45,479 bases of DNA, taken from Butyrivibrio sp. INlla16 (GTDB taxonomy: Bacteria > Bacillota > Clostridia > Lachnospirales > Lachnospiraceae). A model generated the notes under the pieces. The model searched no databases and was not told the DNA's origin. It saw only the letters and a program-made list of their open reading frames with translations. Made by a program: the position numbers and the translations under genes. Position 1 is the stretch's first letter, and every line of letters starts with the position of its first letter. Positions 17,936-25,421 of this stretch are shown here, piece by piece. The stretch lies in the NCBI RefSeq assembly GCF_900104155.1, contig NZ_FMYB01000037.1, forward strand, positions 1-45,479, in the 5' to 3' direction.

Positions 17936-19729
17936 ATGAAGATTGACGAATTTCTTAGAAAACAAAATATGGAGTCTTTTGAGAAGAGGTATGGTGAAAA
18001 ACTCGAAGTTAGTGGTATCGAGGAACAGCTATATTATTTCGAAAAGGCAAAAAATGGCGAAACAATCATATTCGTACGAGGAGAGCAATCCGGTGATGAC
18101 ATCAGATTGAATAGTTCATACAGCCCATCATACGAAGCAGAGCGTTGGGCTCAAAAGCAAGGAAGAATATACAGAAAAGCCATTGTTGTGATGCTTGGTA
18201 TATCTAATGGTAGTTTTCTACGATCGCTCATGAAGAAAATGAGGTGGGACACGACTTTTTACGTGTTTGAACCAAATGAGAGTTTGTTTTCTTTTTTGTG
18301 CGGATGTTGTGATATAACTGACATAATTAAGGATAACAGAGTTACTTTATTTATAACAGAAAAGCAAAAAAAACTAATGGTGGAAAGTATTCTTCCTGAA
18401 GTTGCTGCTTTTGCGCCGGAAATTATTGGTGTAATCACACCATTTTATTCTGAAAATGAGATATTTAATAAGCTATGTCATGAATTGGAGGCCTTGGTTG
18501 GCTTTAAACGTGCATTTCTAAAAGGAGGGAGTAAAGAGGCATTAAGGTGTAGAATGCATGGATGGAAGAATGCTCAAAAAGCACATTTTTTGCCTGAATT
18601 GAAAGAGAAAATCCCTGATGATATCCCGGTGGTTATAGTGGCAGCAGGACCTTCTTTAAATAAAAATGTCCATATTTTGAAAGAGATGAAAGGAAAATGC
18701 TTTATATTGTCCACAGATCGTGCGGTAGGTGCACTGGATAAACACGGAATAGTGCCAGATGCCATAGTTACTTTGGATAGTTTTAAAGATCCTATGTTTA
18801 TGGATGTACCAGTTGCCAGAAAAGCATATCTTATATGCTCGTATCAGGCTAATTATAGAGCGCAGGAAATGTTTGGAAATAGATGTATATATTATCATGC
18901 CCAAAGATATGAACAGGAACTATTCGGAGATAAGGTAGGAGTTCAACATTTTGATCAAGGTGGTAATGTAGCAGGGGGATGCCTGAATATTTGTGAAGCA
19001 TTGGGAGTAAAGACTGTAATTCTTATAGGACAGGATTTGGCTTTTGAAGGTGATAAGCATCATGTGGACGATATTGAGGATAAAGATATGGATACAAACG
19101 TGATTATGCTTGAAGGTATAAATGGTCAGCCGGTTAGATCAAGTGAGGTGTGGATGGCAAATAGAGACTTTATAGAAAGACGCATTGCAGCTTGTCCAAA
19201 CAGCCAGGTGATTGATGCAACAGAAGGCGGGGCTTTGATTCATGGTAGCAGGATTATGTCGTTAAGAGAAGTCTCTGAAGAAATATGTGTCAAGGAGTAT
19301 GATGTCGATGGAATTATGAGTCAATTGGATAACATTCAGAATGATTATACTTATGAAGAGTTATTGAATAAAATACGAAAATGGTGCGATGATTTGGATG
19401 AGTTAGCTCAGCGTGCCAGAGAAGTTGAAGATTTATGTATACAACTTTTAAGAGTAAGTAAGTATCATGATATATGTGATCCTAAGTATGCTAAGAAGAA
19501 AAGCAAGCTTCAAAAATTAAGATTTGAAATAATTGATATGACTGTAAATGCAATGATAGAAGCATTTTGGTTGGATGATATATATGAAAAACCCGATATA
19601 CTCATGCAGCTTAATGATAATGAGGAAGCATGCGTGACGTTGGATATGGCTGCAAAATATTATCATAATCTTCCGAATGAGGCAGATAGTCTTAAAAAGG
19701 AGTTGCAAAAAGTTTTTGATATTATATAG
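17936..19729 (+). CDS. Maf/DUF115 flagellin glycosyltransferase, paralog 4
   Basis: 597 residues with the Maf landmarks LRKQNMESFEKRYG, VVMLGISNGSFL, VIVAAGPSLNKN, GGNVAGGCL, TVILIGQDLAF and a C-terminal YYHNLPNEADSLKKEL block. It is the shortest and most divergent of the four (N-terminus without the extra leader, VGVQHFDQGGN in place of longer inserts). It is the last gene before the flagellin promoter and is followed by an intrinsic terminator. The ribosome site is weak (AGGA about 15 bases away), but the ATG lines up with the paralogs. Its position directly beside the flagellin gene supports action on that flagellin. Confidence 0.9.
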   Translation: MKIDEFLRKQNMESFEKRYGEKLEVSGIEEQLYYFEKAKNGETIIFVRGEQSGDDIRLNSSYSPSYEAERWAQKQGRIYRKAIVVMLGISNGSFLRSLMKKMRWDTTFYVFEPNESLFSFLCGCCDITDIIKDNRVTLFITEKQKKLMVESILPEVAAFAPEIIGVITPFYSENEIFNKLCHELEALVGFKRAFLKGGSKEALRCRMHGWKNAQKAHFLPELKEKIPDDIPVVIVAAGPSLNKNVHILKEMKGKCFILSTDRAVGALDKHGIVPDAIVTLDSFKDPMFMDVPVARKAYLICSYQANYRAQEMFGNRCIYYHAQRYEQELFGDKVGVQHFDQGGNVAGGCLNICEALGVKTVILIGQDLAFEGDKHHVDDIEDKDMDTNVIMLEGINGQPVRSSEVWMANRDFIERRIAACPNSQVIDATEGGALIHGSRIMSLREVSEEICVKEYDVDGIMSQLDNIQNDYTYEELLNKIRKWCDDLDELAQRAREVEDLCIQLLRVSKYHDICDPKYAKKKSKLQKLRFEIIDMTVNAMIEAFWLDDIYEKPDILMQLNDNEEACVTLDMAAKYYHNLPNEADSLKKELQKVFDII

Positions 19730-19805
19730 GGACAACATGTTTCAGAAGGAGAGGGAATTCTGTAAATCATTGAGAAAAAACATAAAAATATAATAGAATT
19801 AGATA

Positions 19806-19846
19806 AAGCGAAGATGCGCTTAAATACAGCGTTTCTTCGCTTTTTT
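19806..19846 (+). terminator. intrinsic terminator closing the Maf operon
   Basis: A 9-bp perfect outer stem (AAGCGAAGA 19806-19814 with TCTTCGCTT 19834-19842) and an inner 4-bp stem (CGCT 19817-19820 with AGCG 19828-19831) are followed by T through 19846. It separates the glycosylation operon from the flagellin transcription unit. Confidence 0.85.
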
Positions 19847-19902
19847 GTACTTATTTTCAAACAAAATGAAATAAAAATTCAAAAAAAATTTTAAAAAGGG
19901 GT

Positions 19903-19928
19903 TAAGTAATCAAAAATCGGAACGATAT
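19903..19928 (+). promoter_or_regulatory. sigma-28 (SigD/FliA)-type promoter of the flagellin gene
   Basis: TAAG (19903-19906), a 15-bp spacer and ACGATAT (19922-19928) fit the flagellar sigma-factor pattern TAAA-N15-CCGATAT with one mismatch in each box. A start near 19935 would give a leader of about 150 nt before the flagellin ATG. It is situated after the upstream terminator, so flagellin is an independent late flagellar transcript. Confidence 0.7.
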
Positions 19929-19949
19929 ATAGAGTGTAAAACAAATAAA

Positions 19950-20077
19950 ACATCGTCAAGGATGATCGATGTGGGAGCGCACTCAACTTAATAAGTAACT
20001 ATTATTTTGAATTAAAGTATCAAGCAGCAGGCTCGGACTCTACGGATCAGAGGGAGAGACTGCACCCACATGGAGGT
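19950..20077 (+). promoter_or_regulatory. flagellin leader with two CsrA-like binding sites
   Basis: A hairpin with a perfect 6-bp stem (ACATCG 19950-19955, CGATGT 19967-19972) presents TCAAGGATGAT in its loop, close to the CsrA consensus (ACARGGAUGU). A second match, ACATGGAGGT (20068-20077), covers the flagellin ribosome site GGAGG. In Bacillus subtilis, CsrA represses flagellin translation through two such leader sites and FliW relieves it. The same logic here is inference. Other GGA triplets occur between them. Confidence 0.55.
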
Positions 20078-20082
20078 ATAAT

Positions 20083-21549
20083 ATGGTTATCCAGCATAAT
20101 TTAACGGCGATGAATTCTAACAGAATGCTTGGCATTACAACAAGTGGTCAGGCAAAGTCTTCTGAAAAACTTTCCTCAGGTTATAAAATAAACAGAGCAG
20201 CGGATGATGCAGCAGGATTATCCATCAGTGAAAAAATGAGAAAGCAGATGAGAGGTCTTGATAGAGCATCAACAAATGCTGATGATGGCGTAAGTGCAGT
20301 ACAGACAGCAGAAGGTGCACTCACAGAAGTACACGATATGCTTCAGAGAATGAATGAGCTTGCAGTACAGGCAGCTAATGGAACAAACAGTCAGGTTGAC
20401 CGTGATGCCATTCAAAACGAGATAGCTCAGCTTACAACAGAAATAGATCGAGTTGCGGAGACAACTAAATTTAACGAGACCTACCTTCTTAAGGGAGGCA
20501 CCGGAAATTATAATAAATACATGGTTACACATGATGCAGGACTAGATGGAACTCTTGCAGATTTAGGATCATATGGCACATTTACCTGTTATCTCAAATC
20601 TAGTGATGATACAAAGATTGCAGGAAAAGAATATCACTTGTATGATCAGAGCATGGATACAATAGGCTATTTACAGGCAGGTATTTCTGCGGCACTTGCA
20701 TCAACCACATCCGTTACAATAAATGGTACAACTTATGTTCCGGCAATAAGTTCGTACGATAGTCAGACACCGGTATTCAAAGTTGGTGATCAGGAGTATT
20801 CAAGAGAAGAACTTCAGGCAAAAGTAATAGACGGAGCAAAGGTATTCATACCAGCAGGTACATCCCCTGGTGAGACTGGAAGTACAAGAGTAGCTGTAGA
20901 TGCGGGTCTTTCAAAGAATATTACTATAGCTTCTGCAGTTGAGAAAATGAATGAAGCATTGAAACAGGCTAATCTGATCGGTGTTGATAGCAATAAGGTC
21001 AATATGGTGCAGGTTGGATGCAGAGCAACTACAGGTACAGCAACAACATCCGGATATGGTGAGCGCGTAACGGCGGCAACAAACGATGAGACTATATTAA
21101 CATTCTCAATTCAAAAAGGAACTGCCAGAGTAGCTAAAGATCTTGGATTACAGCTTCATGTAGGTTCTGATGCAGATATGACCAACAAGATAATGATGAA
21201 TGTTCAGGTAATGAATTCTGCAAATCTTGGAATACAGCAGCTTCAGGTATCTGATCCTCTTGGCATCGCAGCAACATACGCAATAGATGCAATCGAAGAT
21301 GCACTTAAGGTTGTATCCGAGCAAAGATCAGAACTCGGTGCTATCCAGAATAGGTTAGAGCATACAATCAAGAACCTGGATAACGTAGTTGAGAATACAA
21401 CAGCCGCTGAGTCCAGAATCAGAGATACAGATATGGCAGAAGAGATGGTTACCTACAGCAAGAACAACATCCTCGCACAGGCAGGACAGTCCATGCTGGC
21501 TCAGGCAAACCAGAGTACACAGGGTGTTATGTCACTACTTCAGGGCTAA
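20083..21549 (+). CDS. hag: flagellin
   Basis: 488 residues. The conserved N-terminal D0/D1 region (MVIQHNLTAMNSNRMLG, LSSGYKINRAADDAAGL, ADDGVSAVQTAEGAL) and C-terminal D1/D0 region (RIRDTDMAEEMV, NILAQAGQSMLAQANQ, GVMSLLQG) flank a variable, Ser/Thr-rich central domain at about residues 145-375. That central part is surface exposed in filaments and is where Maf-type glycosylation normally occurs. There is no signal peptide, as expected for type III export. GGAGG is five bases before the ATG. Its own sigma-28-type promoter, leader and terminator make it monocistronic. It is a large flagellin compared with the ~270-residue minimal forms. Confidence 0.97.
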   Translation: MVIQHNLTAMNSNRMLGITTSGQAKSSEKLSSGYKINRAADDAAGLSISEKMRKQMRGLDRASTNADDGVSAVQTAEGALTEVHDMLQRMNELAVQAANGTNSQVDRDAIQNEIAQLTTEIDRVAETTKFNETYLLKGGTGNYNKYMVTHDAGLDGTLADLGSYGTFTCYLKSSDDTKIAGKEYHLYDQSMDTIGYLQAGISAALASTTSVTINGTTYVPAISSYDSQTPVFKVGDQEYSREELQAKVIDGAKVFIPAGTSPGETGSTRVAVDAGLSKNITIASAVEKMNEALKQANLIGVDSNKVNMVQVGCRATTGTATTSGYGERVTAATNDETILTFSIQKGTARVAKDLGLQLHVGSDADMTNKIMMNVQVMNSANLGIQQLQVSDPLGIAATYAIDAIEDALKVVSEQRSELGAIQNRLEHTIKNLDNVVENTTAAESRIRDTDMAEEMVTYSKNNILAQAGQSMLAQANQSTQGVMSLLQG

Positions 21550-21583
21550 TAATAAAAATACACAGTTTCAAAATAAATCTTCC

Positions 21584-21615
21584 AAGGCGCTCTCCATACG
21601 GAGGGCGCCTTTTTT
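21584..21615 (+). terminator. strong intrinsic terminator of the flagellin gene
   Basis: A 12-bp stem (AAGGCGCTCTCC 21584-21595 with GGAGGGCGCCTT 21600-21611, including one G-T pair) with a 4-nt loop ATAC is followed by T to 21615. It is the most stable hairpin I found in the window, as expected for an abundant structural mRNA. Confidence 0.92.
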
Positions 21616-21655
21616 AGAGAATGACTTTTAAATGTATTTATGAATAATTTATTAT

Positions 21656-21681
21656 TAAAATATTCAAAATGACGATATAAT
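21656..21681 (+). promoter_or_regulatory. promoter upstream of the heptose block (sigma-A or sigma-28 type)
   Basis: TATAAT at 21676-21681 overlaps ACGATAT at 21672-21678, the same -10 heptamer found at the flagellin promoter. A TAAA at 21656-21659 is 12 bp upstream of that heptamer, short for sigma-28, and no good TTGACA exists for sigma-A. A promoter is expected here because a strong terminator lies upstream and a long operon downstream. Its class is uncertain. Confidence 0.45.
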
Positions 21682-21737
21682 ATATATGGATACACGATTT
21701 TTTTGTTTAATGAATTTCGAATGCTATGGGTAATCAG

Positions 21738-21803
21738 AAGGAGAGAAAATACGGGGCGTCTTTTGATGATTGCGAAGGCTTTGATGTTTAGGAAGAGAGA
21801 AGA
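21738..21803 (+). pseudogene. decayed copy of the 5' end of the small gene at 22393
   Basis: This stretch matches 22378-22443 without gaps at a constant offset of exactly 640 bp, including the ribosome site (AAGGAGAGAAA) and the coding segment TTTTGATGATTG-GAAGG-TTTGATGTT. The counterpart of the ATG is GGG and the codon corresponding to CAG (Gln13) is TAG, so it cannot encode the protein. It is a relic of a duplicated gene start, with gmhB now between the two copies. Confidence 0.65.
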
Positions 21804-21833
21804 ATATAGCAGAAGTAAATTCTGAAATGCAGT

Positions 21834-22379
21834 ATGATGAAAAAAGCGATTTTTTTGGACAGAGATGGAGTCATAACCGTAGAAAAGGGTTATGCGATTT
21901 CTTCAATTGAGGAACTGGAGATATATTCCTATGCGTCAGGGTGTATAGAAACTATTAAGGAGCTTGGATACCTGACAATAATCATTACTAATCAGAGTGC
22001 AGTTGCCAAGGGGCTATATTCTGAAGACGATTTGAAAGAAATGAATCGAATTGTAATGGAACAAACAGGAGTTGATGCCCTGTATTATTGCCCACATCAT
22101 CCGCAGGGTATTGTCTCAAAGTACGCAAATGTATGCAATTGCCGCAAACCCAAGACTGGGATGATAGATCAGGCATGCAAGGATTATGATATTGACCTTA
22201 GCAGGTCGTTCATGGTTGGAGATCGTGCCTGTGACATTTTTCTGGGACAAAATGTTGGAGTGAAGACTGTTCTTTTAAATTCCGGTTATGGAGAAGATGG
22301 TTTGGAGGAAGAATGCAAGCCGGATCTTATCATGGATGATTTGAGGCAATTTGCAAATTATTTGATAGAATATCATTAA
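21834..22379 (+). CDS. gmhB: GmhB-like D,D-heptose bisphosphate phosphatase (HAD family)
   Basis: 181 residues. HAD motif I is FLDRDGV (Asp9 and Asp11), motif II IITNQSAVAKGLY, motif III lysine in CRKPKTGM, and motif IV MVGDRACDIFLG. The Cys/His zinc site of the GmhB subgroup (CPHH followed by CNC) is present, separating it from histidinol-phosphatase relatives. GmhB removes the 7-phosphate (or acts on the related histidine intermediate in HisB-N). With GmhA and the HldE-like gene downstream it forms a heptose nucleotide pathway. No clear ribosome site precedes the double ATG; the second ATG (21837) is equally possible. Confidence 0.88.
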   Translation: MMKKAIFLDRDGVITVEKGYAISSIEELEIYSYASGCIETIKELGYLTIIITNQSAVAKGLYSEDDLKEMNRIVMEQTGVDALYYCPHHPQGIVSKYANVCNCRKPKTGMIDQACKDYDIDLSRSFMVGDRACDIFLGQNVGVKTVLLNSGYGEDGLEEECKPDLIMDDLRQFANYLIEYH

Positions 22380-22392
22380 GGAGAGAAAGCAT

Positions 22393-22671
22393 ATGGGACT
22401 TTTTGATGATTGGGAAGGTTTTGATGTTCAGGAAGAAAGACGGAAAGGAAGAGAAGCTGGAATAGAAGAGGGAATAGAAAAAGGGAGAGAACAACTTCTT
22501 GTTGAAAAAGTATATAAAAAACTAACCAAAGGAAAAGACGCCATAGCAATTGCGGACGAACTAGAGGAACCAATTGAGTATGTAGAAAAGGTTATTGACA
22601 TCATTAACAAGAACGGAACTTCAGTTGACATAAATTCAGTAGTAGAGGAACTAAAAACTGAAAAGGTATAA
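22393..22671 (+). CDS. small charged helical protein resembling the tail of Rpn/PD-(D/E)XK transposase-like nucleases
   Basis: 92 residues beginning MGLFDDWEGFDVQEERRK, followed by a repetitive Glu/Gly/Lys/Arg helix (GREAGIEEGIEKGREQ) and a helical end (KGKDAIAIADELEEPIEYVE). The EGxxxGR-type helix plus a small helical end is what is often seen at the C-terminus of Rpn/PDDEXK_2 family proteins, here without any nuclease domain. That suggests either a stand-alone remnant or a small independent protein. AAGGAGAG lies 8 bases before the ATG. Its 5' end is duplicated as a decayed copy upstream of gmhB. Function unknown. Confidence 0.65.
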   Translation: MGLFDDWEGFDVQEERRKGREAGIEEGIEKGREQLLVEKVYKKLTKGKDAIAIADELEEPIEYVEKVIDIINKNGTSVDINSVVEELKTEKV

Positions 22672-22715
22672 CAGTTGAAAATTGATAGTTGTCATTAGTA
22701 TGAGGGGGATTATTC

Positions 22716-23711
22716 ATGAAAACTATTGTAACAGGTGGCTGTGGTTTTATAGGTTCACACATGGTGGACAGACTTCTTGCTGAAGGCCATGAGGTGACTG
22801 TAATTGATAATTGCAGCACAGGAAGACTTGAGAATCTTGAGCATCAAAAAGGCAATCCTTCGCTCAAGGTTGTTGTTGAAGATATTTGTAATACGGATAA
22901 GATTATGCCTTTGTTTGAGGGCATCGACTGGGTATTTCATTTTGCGGCTCTCGCAGACATAGTACCCTCGATTCAGCATCCTGATGAATATTTTCATTCT
23001 AATGTAGATGGAACCTTCTCGGTTCTGCAGGCAGCCAAGGCAGCAGGTGTAAAGCGGTTTATGTATACCGCTTCGTCGTCATGCTACGGCATTCCAGATA
23101 AATTCCCGACAGATGAAAAAGCAGATATAAGACCTGAGTATCCTTATGCACTTACTAAGAGACTCGGTGAAGAGCTGGCGCTCCACTACGCGAAGGTGTA
23201 TGGACTACCGGTTGTTTCGCTGTGTCTCTTTAATGTATATGGACCACGCTCACGTACTTCAGGAACCTATGGTGCGGTGTTTGGGGTGTTCCTTGGACAG
23301 AAGCTCGCAGGAAAACCGTTCACAGTTGTGGGAACAGGTGAACAGACAAGAGACTTCACCTATGTGACAGATATTGTTGATGCATTCTACACAGCAGCAA
23401 AATCGGATGTTGTGGGTGAACGTTTCAATGTTGGAAGTGAGCACACCTATTCAGTCAACAGACTGGTGGAGCTTTTGGGTGGAACGGAAGAAAACGTGGT
23501 TTATATTCCCAAGCGTCCCGGTGAGCCGGATTGTACCTATGCAGATACATCTAAGATAGCGAAGATGCTTGGATGGCATCCACAGATAACTCTGGAGCAG
23601 GGAGTTCAGAACATCTTGGATAACATAGATTATTGGAGAAAAGCGCCGGTTTGGACACCTGAGACAATCAAGGATGCAACTGCAGACTGGTTTAAATATT
23701 TAGGAAAGTAA
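22716..23711 (+). CDS. NAD-dependent sugar-nucleotide epimerase/dehydratase (extended SDR)
   Basis: 331 residues. The Rossmann loop is TGGCGFIGSHM (residues 6-16), followed by an Asp in VIDNCSTG, the catalytic Ser triplet TASSSCYG and the Tyr-x3-Lys YALTK. The family strand FNVYGPRSRTSG and the C-terminal RPGEPDCTYADTSK region are typical of GalE/WbpP-like epimerases and 4,6-dehydratases. Lying between gmhB and the HldE-like gene, it may act on a nucleotide-activated heptose (epimerisation or dehydration). UDP-hexose is the alternative. An AGGGGG ribosome site is well placed. Confidence 0.88.
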   Translation: MKTIVTGGCGFIGSHMVDRLLAEGHEVTVIDNCSTGRLENLEHQKGNPSLKVVVEDICNTDKIMPLFEGIDWVFHFAALADIVPSIQHPDEYFHSNVDGTFSVLQAAKAAGVKRFMYTASSSCYGIPDKFPTDEKADIRPEYPYALTKRLGEELALHYAKVYGLPVVSLCLFNVYGPRSRTSGTYGAVFGVFLGQKLAGKPFTVVGTGEQTRDFTYVTDIVDAFYTAAKSDVVGERFNVGSEHTYSVNRLVELLGGTEENVVYIPKRPGEPDCTYADTSKIAKMLGWHPQITLEQGVQNILDNIDYWRKAPVWTPETIKDATADWFKYLGK

Positions 23712-23797
23712 ATAATTGAAAAAGAAATTTATGGTGTGAGTTTTTGCTTCTTCCAAGTGAAGAGAAAGTCAGGATTTCTGGCATATGAGGGGATTAA

Positions 23798-25354
23798 ATG
23801 AGAACACCGGCTGATAAAATTATTTCCAGAGATGATTTTCCAAAGATCAGGGACAAGTTAAAAAAAGAAGGCAAGAAAATAGTGCTTTGTCACGGAGTTT
23901 TTGACCTTGTTCATCAGGGACACTTAGAGCATTTCGCAGATGCAAAAAAGCAGGGAGATGTTCTGGTTGTCTCTGTTACTGCTGCAAAATATGTAAACAA
24001 AGGCCCCGGAAGACCATATTTTGGAGACTCTGAAAGACTGAATTTTATAGCTAATCTGGAAATAGTCGACTATGTACTATTAAGTGAAGCGGTTACCGTG
24101 CATGACATAGTAAGAGCAGTTCAGCCGGACATTTATGCTAAGGGTAAGGAATATGCTGTTGCTAAAAATGACCTCACCGGGAACATAGGGAGTGAAGAAG
24201 CGATAGTAAGAGAATATGGCGGAGAGATCTATTACACAGAAGGAAAAGTGTTCAGTTCCACAAAACTTCTTAATAACTTCTTTTCAGCTCTCCCTGAAAA
24301 TGTCGTTGACTATGCAAATAAGCTTAAAAAGAAGTACGGAGACGATGTACTGTCTCAGATAAGAGAAAAAATAGAGGCCTTTAAAAAGAAAAAGGTGCTT
24401 GTTGTTGGAGATGTGATTTTTGATGAATACTCCTTTGTGAATATTCAAGGCGTAACCATGAAGGATGGTAGTCTCTCCACCTTTTTTGAGGAAAAGGAGA
24501 GATATGCAGGAGGGTCTCTTGCTATAGCTAGGCATCTTTCAGAGTTTGCAGGGAAGGTCACCTTGTGTTCAATGATCGGAACCGAGCCGGGATATATGGA
24601 CTTTATCAGAGAATCAATGGAAGGGGTAAAGCTTGAAATTATTGAAGATGAAGAGTTTGTAACTCCGGTTAAGCACAGATATGTTAAGTCCAACAAGCAG
24701 CGTCAGGACTATGACAAGCTTTTTTCGGTAAATACACTTATGAGACGACATGACATCAGACATCACGATTACAGTGCTTTTTACAATAAACTAAAAAAGC
24801 TTATTCCTAAATATGATGTTGTGATAATTGGTGATTTTGGTCATGGACTCATCGATCAGAATGCCAGAGATATTATCCAGGAAAAATCAAAGTTTCTGGC
24901 ACTGAATGTACAGACTAACTCAGCAAATATGGGTATGAATCTCATTACCAAGTATGACAGAGCAGACTCATTCGTGGTAGACGAGAGAGAGCTTAAGATG
25001 GCATTTGGTCAGCACCTTGCAGGAAAGGATAAGCTTCTTGAAAAGCTTATCCAGAAGATGAGCACAAACGTAGGGTGGGTAACTGTTGGAGCCATGGGTG
25101 CAATAGGAATGAGACCTTCTGCTAAGCAAAAGGCACTATGTCCTGCACTTACGTTAGAGGTTACGGACACTGTAGGTGCCGGCGATGCATTTTTTGCACT
25201 TGCATCTATGTGCGCTGAATCTGATATTCCTGTTGATATGGCGACGCTTGTTGCCAATGTGGCAGCAGCACTTAAGACAAATGTTATAGGTAATAAGGAT
25301 TATGTTCATAAAGTAGATCTGCTCAAATTCTTAAGTACAGTGCTTAATGTATGA
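23798..25354 (+). CDS. HldE-like fusion: nucleotidyltransferase then PfkB sugar kinase (reversed order)
   Basis: 518 residues. Residues 25-165 form a cytidylyltransferase-like nucleotidyltransferase: the HxGH motif is HQGH (39-42), preceded by LCHGVFDLV. Residues 198-518 form a PfkB/ribokinase-type kinase: VLVVGDVIFDEY, the sugar-binding YAGGSLAIARHL and the catalytic DTVGAGDAFF (GAGD 460-463). Together they would phosphorylate heptose 7-phosphate at C1 and then add a nucleotide. Escherichia coli HldE has the kinase first and the nucleotidyltransferase second; here the order is the opposite. GAGGGG precedes the ATG. Whether ADP-, GDP- or CDP-heptose is produced cannot be decided from sequence. 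Confidence 0.85.
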   Translation: MRTPADKIISRDDFPKIRDKLKKEGKKIVLCHGVFDLVHQGHLEHFADAKKQGDVLVVSVTAAKYVNKGPGRPYFGDSERLNFIANLEIVDYVLLSEAVTVHDIVRAVQPDIYAKGKEYAVAKNDLTGNIGSEEAIVREYGGEIYYTEGKVFSSTKLLNNFFSALPENVVDYANKLKKKYGDDVLSQIREKIEAFKKKKVLVVGDVIFDEYSFVNIQGVTMKDGSLSTFFEEKERYAGGSLAIARHLSEFAGKVTLCSMIGTEPGYMDFIRESMEGVKLEIIEDEEFVTPVKHRYVKSNKQRQDYDKLFSVNTLMRRHDIRHHDYSAFYNKLKKLIPKYDVVIIGDFGHGLIDQNARDIIQEKSKFLALNVQTNSANMGMNLITKYDRADSFVVDERELKMAFGQHLAGKDKLLEKLIQKMSTNVGWVTVGAMGAIGMRPSAKQKALCPALTLEVTDTVGAGDAFFALASMCAESDIPVDMATLVANVAAALKTNVIGNKDYVHKVDLLKFLSTVLNV

Positions 25355-25397
25355 TCTATGCCGTGAAGACCCAGATATAGAGCGCTTAATGTATGAT
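25342..25397 (+). repeat. 14-bp direct repeat around the end of the HldE-like gene
   Basis: GCTTAATGTATGAT occurs at 25342-25355 and again at 25384-25397, 42 bp apart. The first copy encodes the last codons and the TGA stop of the HldE-like gene. The second lies in the gap before gmhA. It may be a trace of replication slippage or of a small insertion between the copies. Confidence 0.6.
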
Positions 25398-25421
25398 GTT
25401 TTATAAAAAAGGGAAATGACT

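Noticed and set aside
22376..22631. Antisense frames opposite the small gene at 22393
   Set aside because: The Leu/Ser/Phe-rich translation is a by-product of the Glu/Lys-rich coding strand; the + strand frame has a good ribosome site.
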